The position numbers were made by a program, and so were the translations under genes. Under the pieces are notes generated by a model. It made no database searches, had not been told where the DNA came from, and saw nothing but the letters and a program-made list of their open reading frames with translations. From Methylocystis echinoides (GTDB lineage: Bacteria > Pseudomonadota > Alphaproteobacteria > Rhizobiales > Beijerinckiaceae), in assembly GCF_027923385.1 (NCBI RefSeq), contig NZ_BSEC01000002.1, positions 1-64,000 of the forward strand: DNA of 64,000 nt, given 5' to 3'. Positions 51,179-60,284 of this stretch are shown piece by piece (the first letter of the stretch is position 1; every line of letters begins with the position of its first letter).

Positions 51179-54100
51179 TCGGCAAGCTCATCGCCTGGTC
51201 CGCGCGCAATCTGGTCTTGATCTTCATCGGAACGACCTTCGTTGTCGCTGCCGGCGTCTACGCTTTACGCACTTTGCCGCTCGACGCCATTCCCGACCTC
51301 TCCGACGTGCAGGCGATTGTCTACACGGAATATCCTGGGCAGGCGCCGCAGGTTGTCGAGGATCAGGTCACGTATCCGTTAACGAGTTCGATGCTGACGG
51401 TGCCGCGCTCGAAGGTGGTGCGGGGATTTTCGTTCTTTGGCGTGTCCTTCGTTTACGTCATTTTCGAGGACGGGGTCGACATCTATTGGGCGCGTTCGCG
51501 CGTGCTCGAATATTTGAGCGCCGCAAGCCGAAAATTGCCCTCGGGCGTCAATCCTGTTCTGGGTCCCGACGCGACGGGCGTCGGCTGGGTCTATCAATAT
51601 GCGCTGATCGCCAAAGAAATGACCCTCGCCGAACTGCGTTCCATCCAGGACTGGACGGTGCGCTACGGACTCGCCAAGGCCGAAGGCGTCGCCGAGGTCG
51701 CGAGCGTTGGTGGTTTTGTCAAGCAATATAACGTCGTCGTCGATCCAAATCGGCTGCGGGCGCTGGGCGTTCCGCTGTCGAAAATTCGGGACGCCATCCG
51801 CGCCAGCAACGCCGACGTCGGCGGCCGCACGGTCGAGCTATCCGAATTCGAATTTATCGTGCGCGGGCGCGGTTATCTGCGCGACGGTGCGGACCTCGAG
51901 CGGCTCGTCTTGCGGGCGGAAGGCGGAACGCCGCTGCTCTTGAAGGACGTGGCGCGCGTCGAACTCGGCCCCGACGAGCGGCGCGGCATCACCGAGCTCA
52001 ACGGCGAAGGCGAGGTCGCGAGCGGGATCGCGATTCAACGCTACGGCGCCAACGCCCTCACTGTGATCGACAACATTAAGGCGGCGCTGGCGCAAATGGC
52101 CCCGGCGCTGCCCAAAGGCGTGGACATCGTTCCCGTCTACGACCGCTCACAGCTCATCCATGCGGCGATCGAGACCTTAAAGGGCACGCTCGTTGAAGAG
52201 AGCGTCATCGTCGCTCTGGTGTGCATCGTGTTTCTTTTGCATGTGCGTAGCGCGCTCGTTGCAATTATCATGCTGCCGGTCGGCGTTCTGATGGCTTTCG
52301 CCGCGATGAAGGCGCTCGGACTGGGCTCCAATATTATGAGCCTCGGCGGCATCGCCATCGCCATCGGCGCGATGGTCGACGCCGCCATCGTGATGATCGA
52401 GAATGCGCACAAGCACCTCGAACGAGCGCCGAAAGGCGGGTCCCGCGTCTACGTGCTTATCGAGGCGGCTAGCGAGGTGGGGCCGGCGCTGTTTTTCAGC
52501 CTGCTCGTCATCACCGTTTCGTTCCTGCCAATCTTCACGCTCGAGGCTCAGGAAGGAAGGCTGTTCAGCCCTCTTGCCTACACCAAGACATTCGCCATGG
52601 CGGCGGCGGCGCTTCTTTCGGTGACGCTGGTGCCGGCGTTGATGATAATCTTCGTGCGCGGGACAATCATTCCAGAGGCGAGAAACCCGATCAATCGCGG
52701 CCTGATCTGGATTTATCGGCCCATCATCAGCCTCGTCCTTAGGGCCAAGGTCCCAACCATCTTGTTGGCGGCGGCGATTTTGGCCGTAACGGTCGTTCCC
52801 GCGCGCCAGCTCGGGGCCGAGTTCATGCCCGCGCTCAACGAGGGCGCCCTTCTCTACATGCCGACAACATTGCCTGGCCTTTCCGTCACCAAGGCCGCTG
52901 CGCTGCTGCAAACGCAGGACCGCATCATCAGAACGTTTCCCGAGGTAGAGTCCGTCTATGGCAAGGCCGGACGCGCGTCGACGGCGACCGACCCCGCGCC
53001 GCTCGAAATGTTTGAAACGGTCGTCAATCTGAAGCCTAAAGAGCAGTGGCGGCGCGGGATGACAGTCGACAAGTTGATCACAGAGATGGACGCCGCGCTT
53101 CAGTTTCCGGGCGTCTCAAACGCCTGGACCATGCCGATCAGAAACAGAATCGACATGCTCGCGACCGGGATCAGGACCCCGATCGGGGTCAAGATCTTCG
53201 GACGCGATCTCACGCAGATGGAAGGGCTCGCGCGCCAGGTCGAGGCCGTTCTGAGGCGCGTGCCCGGAACCTCGAGCGCCTATGCCGAACGCGTCATCGG
53301 CGGCTACTATCTCGATATCATTCCCGACCGCGTCATGCTCGCGCGCTACGGACTCATGATCGGAGATTTGCAGGAAGTGATCGCGACGGCGCTCGGCGGC
53401 GCCACCGTCACGACAACGGTCGAAGGACGCGAACGCTATGGGGTGACCATTCGCTACCCGCGCGATTTTCGTTCTAACCCCCGGGCGATCGCAAGCGAAG
53501 TGCTCGTTCCGCTTGCGACTGGCGGGACCGTGCCGCTCGGCGAAGTCGCCAAGGTCGATCTCGTTCGCGGGCCGACGACGATTCGCACCGAAAACGGCCA
53601 GCTCGCCGTCTACATCTTCGTCGACGTCCGCGATCGCGATATCGGCGGCTATGTTTCGGAGGCGCGCAAAGCGGTCGCCGACAGCATTGATTTCCCCTCG
53701 GGATCGTACGTCGTCTGGAGCGGCCAATATGAATATATGGAGCGGGCGCAAGCGCGGATGCGGATCGTCGTGCCGGTGACGCTGCTTATCATCTTCCTGC
53801 TCCTCTATTTGAATTTCCGACGCCTGACGGAAACGCTCATCGTCATGGCGTCGCTGCCCTTTGCTCTCGTGGGCGGCGTCTGGTTGATGTGGTTCTTGAA
53901 CTTCAACATCTCCGTCGCCGTCGCTGTCGGGTTTATCGCCCTCGCCGGAGTCGCGGCGGAAACCGGCGTGGTGATGCTGATTTACCTCGATCACGCCATG
54001 GAGGAAATCAAAGAGGAACGTGAAGCCGAAGGCGCCCTATTCACGCGCGCTGATCTTCATGAATCGATCATGCTTGGCGCCGTTGAGCGGGTGCGGCCGA

Positions 54101-54336
54101 AGATGATGACCGTCGTCGCCATCATGGCTGGCCTTGTGCCGATTCTTTGGAGCACGGGCGCAGGATCAGAAGTGATGCAGCGCATCGCCGTCCCAATGAT
54201 CGGCGGCATGGCGTCATCGACCATTTTGACGCTCGTCGTTATCCCGGCGGTCTACGCGCTCATCAAGGGCTTCGGCCTGCCGCGAGGGGCGGGTGTCGAA
54301 AGGCAAGCAACCTACGTCAAGTCGGCGGCGAAATAG
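51175..54336 (+). CDS. cusA: CusA-type HME-RND Cu/Ag efflux pump
   Basis: A 1053-residue inner-membrane RND pump of the heavy-metal subfamily. It has twelve expected membrane helices and two large periplasmic loops. Signature elements are ALRTLPLDAIPDLSDVQAIV, the helix-4 motif IAIGAMVDAAIVMIENAHKH with Asp and Glu for proton relay, LVPALMIIFVRGTIIPEARN, STATDPAPLEMFETVVNLKP, and RPKMMTVVAIMAGLVPILWS. Met residues along the porter region fit the Cu(I)/Ag(I) branch rather than the Co/Zn/Cd branch. Coupled to cusB. Confidence 0.95.
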   Translation: MIGKLIAWSARNLVLIFIGTTFVVAAGVYALRTLPLDAIPDLSDVQAIVYTEYPGQAPQVVEDQVTYPLTSSMLTVPRSKVVRGFSFFGVSFVYVIFEDGVDIYWARSRVLEYLSAASRKLPSGVNPVLGPDATGVGWVYQYALIAKEMTLAELRSIQDWTVRYGLAKAEGVAEVASVGGFVKQYNVVVDPNRLRALGVPLSKIRDAIRASNADVGGRTVELSEFEFIVRGRGYLRDGADLERLVLRAEGGTPLLLKDVARVELGPDERRGITELNGEGEVASGIAIQRYGANALTVIDNIKAALAQMAPALPKGVDIVPVYDRSQLIHAAIETLKGTLVEESVIVALVCIVFLLHVRSALVAIIMLPVGVLMAFAAMKALGLGSNIMSLGGIAIAIGAMVDAAIVMIENAHKHLERAPKGGSRVYVLIEAASEVGPALFFSLLVITVSFLPIFTLEAQEGRLFSPLAYTKTFAMAAAALLSVTLVPALMIIFVRGTIIPEARNPINRGLIWIYRPIISLVLRAKVPTILLAAAILAVTVVPARQLGAEFMPALNEGALLYMPTTLPGLSVTKAAALLQTQDRIIRTFPEVESVYGKAGRASTATDPAPLEMFETVVNLKPKEQWRRGMTVDKLITEMDAALQFPGVSNAWTMPIRNRIDMLATGIRTPIGVKIFGRDLTQMEGLARQVEAVLRRVPGTSSAYAERVIGGYYLDIIPDRVMLARYGLMIGDLQEVIATALGGATVTTTVEGRERYGVTIRYPRDFRSNPRAIASEVLVPLATGGTVPLGEVAKVDLVRGPTTIRTENGQLAVYIFVDVRDRDIGGYVSEARKAVADSIDFPSGSYVVWSGQYEYMERAQARMRIVVPVTLLIIFLLLYLNFRRLTETLIVMASLPFALVGGVWLMWFLNFNISVAVAVGFIALAGVAAETGVVMLIYLDHAMEEIKEEREAEGALFTRADLHESIMLGAVERVRPKMMTVVAIMAGLVPILWSTGAGSEVMQRIAVPMIGGMASSTILTLVVIPAVYALIKGFGLPRGAGVERQATYVKSAAK

Positions 54337-54361
54337 AGCTCTAACAAGGAGAAGAACCATC

Positions 54362-54721
54362 ATGACAAACGCGCGTTTTCACGCTTCCAAGATCTCGGCG
54401 TTCGCAGCTGCGACGATCTCCGCCTGTTTCGCGGCGACAAACGTCGGCGCGTTGGAAGCGGGACGCAAGATCGTCGTCGCGCAGGCGGTCGAGAAAGCCT
54501 CCGGCGAGGGCGTCATCAAGGGCGTCAATGCGGATGAGCGAAAGATCCAGATCGCTCACGGTGCCATTCCGGCGCTGACATGGCCGGCGATGACAATGGC
54601 TTTTGGCGTCGCGCCTAATATCGACCTCTCGGGTCTCGCAACCGGAGCCAAAGTGAAGTTCACCTTGAGCCGCGACGCCAAGGGTCTCTACGTCATCGAG
54701 GAGATTCGCCGCGTGGAGTGA
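54362..54721 (+). CDS. cusF: CusF-like periplasmic copper chaperone
   Basis: A 119-residue protein starting at 54362 after an AAGGAG site. A signal region (ISAFAAATISACFAATNVGA) is followed by the CusF OB-fold: GEGVIKGVNADERKIQIAHG (the metal-binding His), PALTWPAMTMAFGVAP (the Trp and two Met that bind Cu(I)/Ag(I)) and GAKVKFTLSRDAKGLYVIEE. It delivers metal to CusB. The 25-base gap after cusA supports one operon. Confidence 0.93.
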   Translation: MTNARFHASKISAFAAATISACFAATNVGALEAGRKIVVAQAVEKASGEGVIKGVNADERKIQIAHGAIPALTWPAMTMAFGVAPNIDLSGLATGAKVKFTLSRDAKGLYVIEEIRRVE

Positions 54722-54839
54722 AGCGAGCTCCCAAACTCTACAGACCGGAAATGCCGCGACCGCGCTTATCAAACTCAGTCCAAGCGGGCCACGCAAGCTT
54801 TAACAAACGAGTCCGTTGTCGTGCTTATCGGAGAATGAC

Positions 54840-55280
54840 ATGTGGAAATCAAAAACTGGTTTAGCGATTATCCTCGCCCTTGGCCTCATGACGCCGCTCA
54901 CGGCCTTGGCCCAGGAGATCACCGCATGGCGCTCGCCAACTTGCGGCTGCTGTCAGCTATGGGCGAAACGCCTCGAAGCGGCGGGGATGAAGGTCACCCT
55001 CCTTGAGTCGAATGATCTCCCGAACATCAAAAAGCAGCACGGCGTGGCGCCCCAGCTGGAGTCGTGCCACACCGCGGTTGTTGAGGGCTATACGATCGAG
55101 GGGCATGTGCCGCCGAGGGAGATTGCCCGTCTCTTGGCCGAGCGGCCGGACGCCATCGGGCTGAGCGTTCCGGGCATGCCGGCCGGTTCGCCAGGCATGG
55201 AGCGTGATGAAACCAAACCCTACGACGTGGTGCTGATGAAGCGCAACGGAACGACTGAAGTTTTCGCGCACTATCCGTGA
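54840..55280 (+). CDS. DUF411 periplasmic metal-binding protein
   Basis: A 146-residue exported protein starting at 54840 (MWKSKTGLAIILALGLMTPL signal). The mature domain has the thioredoxin-like DUF411 motif WRSPTCGCCQLWAKRLEAAG with its three-Cys cluster, then APQLESCHTAVVEGYTIEGH and VPPREIARLL. DUF411 proteins are repeatedly found with copper efflux genes and probably bind or deliver Cu(I). It follows cusF by about 120 bases. Confidence 0.9.
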   Translation: MWKSKTGLAIILALGLMTPLTALAQEITAWRSPTCGCCQLWAKRLEAAGMKVTLLESNDLPNIKKQHGVAPQLESCHTAVVEGYTIEGHVPPREIARLLAERPDAIGLSVPGMPAGSPGMERDETKPYDVVLMKRNGTTEVFAHYP

Positions 55281-55384
55281 AAACGTCAGAGGCGCTGCCG
55301 ATCGGCATTCCGAGTCTATCGTTGGCGCTGAAACAAACTTAAAGATAACAGCGCCAGCGTCTCGACGTCAACGTGGAGAATCTC

Positions 55385-55669
55385 ATGCGACATGAACATC
55401 AAATACAAAATGTCAGCTCCGATCATCCAAAGGCCGGATTTTTCACGGACCGTGGGAAGATCGTTCTGATCGGCTTTCTCGCGATTGTCGGCTTCTATCT
55501 CCTGACGGAGCACACCGCGCATCTCTTCGGGGTTCTTCCCTACCTGCTCTTATTCGCCTGCCCGCTCATGCATATCTTCATGCACGGAGGGCATGGGAGC
55601 CACGGCGGTCATCAGTCAGAAAGGAATGAGGACGCGGTTTCACGCGACGAACCCCCGCACCAGCGCTAA
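55385..55669 (+). CDS. DUF2933 small membrane protein, copy 2
   Basis: A 94-residue protein starting at 55385 after GGAG. Two hydrophobic helices (IVLIGFLAIVGFYLLTEHTA; LPYLLLFACPLMHIFMHGGH) carry the CPLMHxFMHxGHG motif shared with the protein at 38291, followed by a His-rich tail (GGHGSHGGHQSE). It lies between DUF411 and the methyltransferase-like membrane protein. Confidence 0.82.
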   Translation: MRHEHQIQNVSSDHPKAGFFTDRGKIVLIGFLAIVGFYLLTEHTAHLFGVLPYLLLFACPLMHIFMHGGHGSHGGHQSERNEDAVSRDEPPHQR

Positions 55670-55690
55670 CAGCCCCTCGGGAGAGATCTT

Positions 55691-56374
55691 ATGCACGACG
55701 ACAACCCGGCCTATGGTCTTTGGTCGCTCGTCATTCTCAATTCGGCGGTCTTTATTTTCTTCACCTTCACCTTTTTCAACCCGCAAACGAAACGCGACTG
55801 GCGGTCTTTCAGCGCCTTCAGCGCCTTCTTGGTCGCGCTCTTCGCCGAAATGTATGGCTTTCCGCTGACGATTTATTTTCTGTCGGGTTGGCTGCAAAGC
55901 CGCTGGCCAGACGTAAACTGGTTCTCCCACGACGCCGGACATCTCCTGGAGATGACGCTGGGGTGGAAAGCGAACCCGCATTTTGGGCCGTTTCACATTG
56001 CAAGCATTGCGCTCATCGGCGGCGGCTTCATTTTGATTTCGGCGGGCTGGAGCGTGCTTTACGAAGCGCAGCGCCGGCGTCGGCTCGCGACCACGGGCGT
56101 CTATGCCTATGTCCGTCACCCCCAATATGTCGGCTTCGTCCTCGTCATGTTCGGATTCCTTCTGCAGTGGCCGACCCTGCTGACGTTGGCGATGTTTCCG
56201 GTTCTCGTTTTCATGTATGCGCGACTCGCTCGGGCGGAGGAGCGGGAGTCTCTCGCCGCGTTCGGACCAGCGTATGAAAAATACATGTCCGATGTTCCGG
56301 CGTTCGTTCCGCGGATCGGAGCGAGTCGCGGCCGCAAAACGGGTAAAGTCGGAAAGGAACGGCAATGGACCTAG
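55691..56374 (+). CDS. Isoprenylcysteine carboxyl methyltransferase-like membrane protein
   Basis: A 227-residue integral membrane protein. The C-terminal half has the ICMT/phospholipid methyltransferase pattern: LATTGVYAYVRHPQYVGFVL (about residues 136-155, the SAM-binding RHPxY motif), VFMYARLARAEERESLAAFG and PAYEKYMSDVPAFVPRI. About five helices are expected. Its substrate is unknown; such genes recur at the end of Alphaproteobacterial copper loci. Its last ten bases overlap the start of the MBL/beta-CASP gene. Confidence 0.85.
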   Translation: MHDDNPAYGLWSLVILNSAVFIFFTFTFFNPQTKRDWRSFSAFSAFLVALFAEMYGFPLTIYFLSGWLQSRWPDVNWFSHDAGHLLEMTLGWKANPHFGPFHIASIALIGGGFILISAGWSVLYEAQRRRRLATTGVYAYVRHPQYVGFVLVMFGFLLQWPTLLTLAMFPVLVFMYARLARAEERESLAAFGPAYEKYMSDVPAFVPRIGASRGRKTGKVGKERQWT

Positions 56375-57729
56375 TGTTATCCTTCTTAGGCGCGGCCGGC
56401 ACGGTGACTGGGTCGAAGTATCTCGTCGAAAGCAGCGAACACGAAATCTTGGTTGATTGCGGCCTGTTTCAAGGCTTCAAGGCTCTACGCCTGCGCAATT
56501 GGGACAGACTTCCCATTGACCCTCGAAACGTCGACGCAGTGGTGCTGACCCACGCCCACCTCGATCACTCGGGTTATTTGCCGCTGTTTGTCAGGCAGGG
56601 ATTCGCCGGTCCTGTTCTTTGCTCAGCGGCGACCGTGGATCTGTGCGGGATCCTGCTGCCGGATTCGGGGCATCTCCAGGAAAAAGACGCCGAATATGCG
56701 AATCGGCATGGATTTTCAAAACATAAGCCCGCCTTGCCGCTTTATACCGAGAAAGACGCGGAGGCGTCGCTGGAACGCTTGGCGGCGATCGCCTTTGATC
56801 ACCCCCATCCAACGCCCGGCGGCGGGACCCTTCGCCTTCGACGCGCGGGGCATATCTTGGGCGCCGCGATTGCGCAATTAGACTGGTTTGGCAAGACTAT
56901 CGTCTTCTCCGGCGACTTGGGGCGATACGATGATCCTCTGATGGTCTCGCCCGCCTCGGTCGATCGCGCCGACTATCTCGTCGTCGAATCGACCTATGGC
57001 AACCGCCGGCACAGCAGCGAAAATCCGCAAGAGCTACTGGCCGACATTGTCGAGGCTACTGCAAAGCGCGGCGGAACTGTCGTGATCCCCTCCTTTGCCG
57101 TCGGGCGCGCGCAAAGTCTCCTTTTTCATTTCTATCGGCTGAGAGAGGGAGGACGATTGCGCAACATCCCGATTTTTCTCGATAGCCCCATGGCGGTGGA
57201 CGCCAGCGAAATCTTCTGCGCGCATTTCGAGGACCATCGGCTCGACAAGCAGGAATGCCGCGGCGCCTGCGCTGTCGCGCATTACGTTCGAACCGCCGAA
57301 GAGTCGAAGGCGCTGATGGCGAATCCGATGCCGAAAGTGATTATTTCGGCAAGCGGCATGGCGACCGGCGGCCGTATCTTGCACCACCTCAAACACTATG
57401 CTCCCTACGCGAAGAATACGATTTTGTTTACGGGCTTTCAGGCAGGCGGCACGCGCGGCGCGGCGATTGCCGCGGGAGCGACGGAGATCAAGATCCACGG
57501 CGATTATGTTCCGATCCGCGCAGAGGTGAAAAATCTCGAAATGTTGTCGGGCCACGCCGACGCCGACGAAATCTTGCGATGGCTGCGGGGCTTCTCGGCG
57601 CCGCCGCGCATGACCTTCGTCACCCACGGAGAACCGGCCGCATCGGACGCTTTGCGCCATCGTATCGAGGAGGAGCTCGGCTGGCCGTGCTTGGTTCCCG
57701 ACCATGGCCAGCGGGCTCAATTATCATGA
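56365..57729 (+). CDS. MBL-fold beta-CASP RNase-like protein
   Basis: A 454-residue metallo-beta-lactamase-fold protein with an RNA-specificity (beta-CASP) domain, probably an RNA exo/endonuclease. Metal motifs are LTHAHLDHSGYLPL (HxHxDH, about residues 61-66), HILGAAIAQL, and FSGDLGRYDDPL. beta-CASP motifs are VVESTYGNRRH (motif A), IPSFAVGRAQ, SGMATGGRILHHL, LSGHADADEI (motif B/C His) and VTHGEP. A short internal insertion is absent. It overlaps the gene before and after, so it is part of a coupled series. Confidence 0.9.
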   Translation: MDLVLSFLGAAGTVTGSKYLVESSEHEILVDCGLFQGFKALRLRNWDRLPIDPRNVDAVVLTHAHLDHSGYLPLFVRQGFAGPVLCSAATVDLCGILLPDSGHLQEKDAEYANRHGFSKHKPALPLYTEKDAEASLERLAAIAFDHPHPTPGGGTLRLRRAGHILGAAIAQLDWFGKTIVFSGDLGRYDDPLMVSPASVDRADYLVVESTYGNRRHSSENPQELLADIVEATAKRGGTVVIPSFAVGRAQSLLFHFYRLREGGRLRNIPIFLDSPMAVDASEIFCAHFEDHRLDKQECRGACAVAHYVRTAEESKALMANPMPKVIISASGMATGGRILHHLKHYAPYAKNTILFTGFQAGGTRGAAIAAGATEIKIHGDYVPIRAEVKNLEMLSGHADADEILRWLRGFSAPPRMTFVTHGEPAASDALRHRIEEELGWPCLVPDHGQRAQLS

Positions 57730-59267
57730 ACGCCAGCCATTGCGCCAATAATACGCGGCAGCCGGCGCCGACCAACAGCTTGCGCGCTCGGCGTCTCGGC
57801 GTCGACACGCAATATGAAGCCATCGTCTTCATGCGCAAGGACTGCCCGGTTTGCCGATCGGAAGGCTTCACGGCCCATACCCGTATCCTGTTGCGCGCGG
57901 GCGGCCGAGAGATTATTGCGACGCTCTATCAAATCACCGGCGACCTCATCTCGCACGAGGAAGCGGCGCTCTCCGAAGCTGCTTGGCAGAGGCTGGGGCT
58001 TCGCGACGGCGACCGGATTACGGTCAAGCACTCGCCTCCTCTTGATTCCTTGAGGGCCGTTCGCCGCCGAATTTATGGCAACAGCCTCGAGCGAGCGTCA
58101 TTTCAGTCCATCGTCCGGGACGTGGTCGATGGGCGCTACTCGGACCTCCATCTTGCTTCTTTCATCACCGCCTGCTCCGCCCGGCCCCTGGAGCGCGCGG
58201 AGATTCTCGCGCTCACGCAGGCCATGGTGAATGTTGGGGACCGGCTTAAATGGGACGCAAATTTGGTGGTCGATAAGCATTGCGTCGGCGGTCTCCCCGG
58301 CAATCGCACCACTCCCATCGTTGTTGCGATCGTCGCCTCGCTCGGTCTGACGATGCCGAAGACCTCGTCGCGGGCCATCACCTCGCCAGCAGGCACCGCC
58401 GATGTGATGGAAACGATCGCCCCGATTGATCTCGACGCGGACGCGATCCGTCGGGTTGTCGAGCAGGAAGGCGGATGCGTCGTTTGGGGCGGCGCGGTCA
58501 GGCTGAGTCCAGCAGACGATATCCTCATCCGGGTCGAGCGGGCGCTCGATCTCGATGCCGAGGGGCAACTGATCGCCTCGGTGCTCTCAAAGAAAATTGC
58601 GGCAGGCGCAACTCATCTGGTGCTCGACATTCCGGTCGGGGCGACTGCAAAGGTGCGGGGGCGCGAGGCCGCCGAGAACCTAGCCAAAGGCCTTCTCAGC
58701 GTCGCTGAACATTTTGGATTGAAGGCCCAAGTCGTGCTCTCGGATGGATCGCAACCTGTCGGAAAAGGCGTCGGTCCCGCGCTTGAAGCGCGCGATGTCT
58801 TGGCCGTGCTGCGATGCAACGCTGAGGCGCCGCCGGATTTGCGTCGGCGCGCGATTACGCTCGCCGGCGCCGTGCTCGAATTGGCGGCTGCGTCGCCGCC
58901 AGGTCAAGGCGAAGTCTTAGCTACAAAGGCGCTCGACGATGGTCGCGCCTGGGCCAAGTTTCAACGCATTTGCGATGCCCAAGGCGGGATGCGGACGCCG
59001 CCGTCCTCGAAACATCGGCGACCGCTTCTCGCGCCGCGCTCGGGTTGGTTAGGAGTAATCGACAATCGACGGATCGCTCGGCTCGCGAAGCTTGCCGGGG
59101 CTCCCGACGCAAAAGCGGCTGGAGTTGAACTCCATGCAAAGCTCGGAGACGTGGTTGTCGCGGGACAACCCCTCTGCACCGTTCACGCCGAGGCGCCGGG
59201 CGAGCTTGCCTATGCGCTCGAATACGCCGTGGCAAATCCCGATATTTTGGTGGTCGAAGACCAATGA
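57726..59267 (+). CDS. AMP phosphorylase / thymidine-phosphorylase-family enzyme
   Basis: A 513-residue protein with the layout of archaeal-type AMP phosphorylases. An extra N-terminal domain (about residues 15-100, FMRKDCPVCRSEGFTAHTRI) precedes the nucleoside-phosphorylase family II fold: DVVDGRYSDLHLASFITACS, DKHCVGGLPGNRTTPIVVAI (phosphate-binding loop), TSSRAITSPAGTADVMETIA, and AKLGDVVVAGQPLCTVHAEA near the end. The reaction in that subfamily is AMP + Pi = adenine + ribose 1,5-bisphosphate; thymidine phosphorylase activity is the alternative. It is coupled by ATGA overlaps to the MBL gene before it and the PRPP synthetase after it. Confidence 0.85.
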   Translation: MNASHCANNTRQPAPTNSLRARRLGVDTQYEAIVFMRKDCPVCRSEGFTAHTRILLRAGGREIIATLYQITGDLISHEEAALSEAAWQRLGLRDGDRITVKHSPPLDSLRAVRRRIYGNSLERASFQSIVRDVVDGRYSDLHLASFITACSARPLERAEILALTQAMVNVGDRLKWDANLVVDKHCVGGLPGNRTTPIVVAIVASLGLTMPKTSSRAITSPAGTADVMETIAPIDLDADAIRRVVEQEGGCVVWGGAVRLSPADDILIRVERALDLDAEGQLIASVLSKKIAAGATHLVLDIPVGATAKVRGREAAENLAKGLLSVAEHFGLKAQVVLSDGSQPVGKGVGPALEARDVLAVLRCNAEAPPDLRRRAITLAGAVLELAAASPPGQGEVLATKALDDGRAWAKFQRICDAQGGMRTPPSSKHRRPLLAPRSGWLGVIDNRRIARLAKLAGAPDAKAAGVELHAKLGDVVVAGQPLCTVHAEAPGELAYALEYAVANPDILVVEDQ

Positions 59268-60148
59268 GCGCGCCCCTTATGATTGCAACGCCGGGCAACG
59301 AGCGCATGGCCGCGAAACTGGGTCCTTGCCTCGCTGCAGAGATTGGCCATTTGGAATTCCGGAAATTCCCAGATGGAGAAACCTATCTCCGTTTTGCGAC
59401 GGACCCCGCGGGACGTCGCCTCTCTCTGCTTTGCACGCTTGTCGATCCAGATTCAAAAATATTGCCGCTCATTTTCGCCGCCGCCACTGCGCGTGAGCTC
59501 GGCGCGATCGAGGTTGGCCTGATCGCCCCTTACCTCGCCTATATGCGGCAAGATCGAAGATTCAACCCAGGCGAAGCCGTAACCTCCCGCCTGGTGGCGC
59601 GGCTGCTATCAGAAGCCTTCGATTGGCTCGTGACCGTTGATCCACACTTACACCGCTATAGCTCGTTGGGCGAAATCTACACGATTCCGACGTGCGTCGT
59701 GCATGCTGCGTCTTCGATCTCGAGCTGGATCAGAACTCATGTCGAAAATCCAATCATCATCGGGCCGGATAGCGAAAGCGAGCAATGGGTGTCCGAGGTC
59801 GCAAAAGAGGCAGACGCGCCCTATACGGTGTTGGAGAAAGTGCGTCATGGCGATCGCGACGTTAAGATCTCTGTCGAAAACAGCGACCGTTTGCCGGGCC
59901 GCACGCCGGTCCTCGTCGATGACATTATTTCAAGCGGACGGACGATGCTCGAAGCCGCGCGGTTGGTTTCGAGAGAGGGAGCGCGCCCCGTCTGCGTCGC
60001 CGTTCATGGCGTCTTCGCAGACCGATCCGATGAGCTGCTCGAGCAAGCCGGCGCCCGCGTAATTACCTGCAACTGCATTTTGCATCGCACGAATGAAATT
60101 GACATGGCGGAGGCGCTAGCGGACGCGGTTCGGGCAATGTCGAGGTGA
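59264..60148 (+). CDS. prs: Ribose-phosphate pyrophosphokinase (PRPP synthetase-like)
   Basis: A 294-residue enzyme of the PRPP synthetase family (ribose 5-phosphate + ATP to PRPP + AMP). Motifs: FRKFPDGETYLRF (ATP site, about residues 32-44), YLAYMRQDRRFNPGEAVTSR, VTVDPHLHRYSSLG (the flexible-loop/DPHLHR form of archaeal-type and class III enzymes rather than DLHAxQ), and the PRPP loop PVLVDDIISSGRTM (about 216-229). It is shorter than the usual ~310-residue bacterial housekeeping enzyme. Coupled to the AMP phosphorylase gene, it may rephosphorylate that enzyme's product or feed purine salvage. Confidence 0.9.
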   Translation: MSAPLMIATPGNERMAAKLGPCLAAEIGHLEFRKFPDGETYLRFATDPAGRRLSLLCTLVDPDSKILPLIFAAATARELGAIEVGLIAPYLAYMRQDRRFNPGEAVTSRLVARLLSEAFDWLVTVDPHLHRYSSLGEIYTIPTCVVHAASSISSWIRTHVENPIIIGPDSESEQWVSEVAKEADAPYTVLEKVRHGDRDVKISVENSDRLPGRTPVLVDDIISSGRTMLEAARLVSREGARPVCVAVHGVFADRSDELLEQAGARVITCNCILHRTNEIDMAEALADAVRAMSR

Positions 60149-60284
60149 AATCACAAGTTCGCCTCGAGCCCAGCCGCGCCAAGCGCCTCCAGTTAACCCG
60201 CGCCAACTTCATGATCCTATAATCGGAAAGTGTGGAATTACTTACTTCGTTCCGCCCCCTGACGGTTAGCTTAGGACATCGCCT

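Noticed and set aside
57255..57725. N-terminal extension of the AMP phosphorylase ORF
   Set aside because: It is a shadow of the MBL gene. The ATG at 57726 overlaps the MBL stop as ATGA and begins the family-like sequence.
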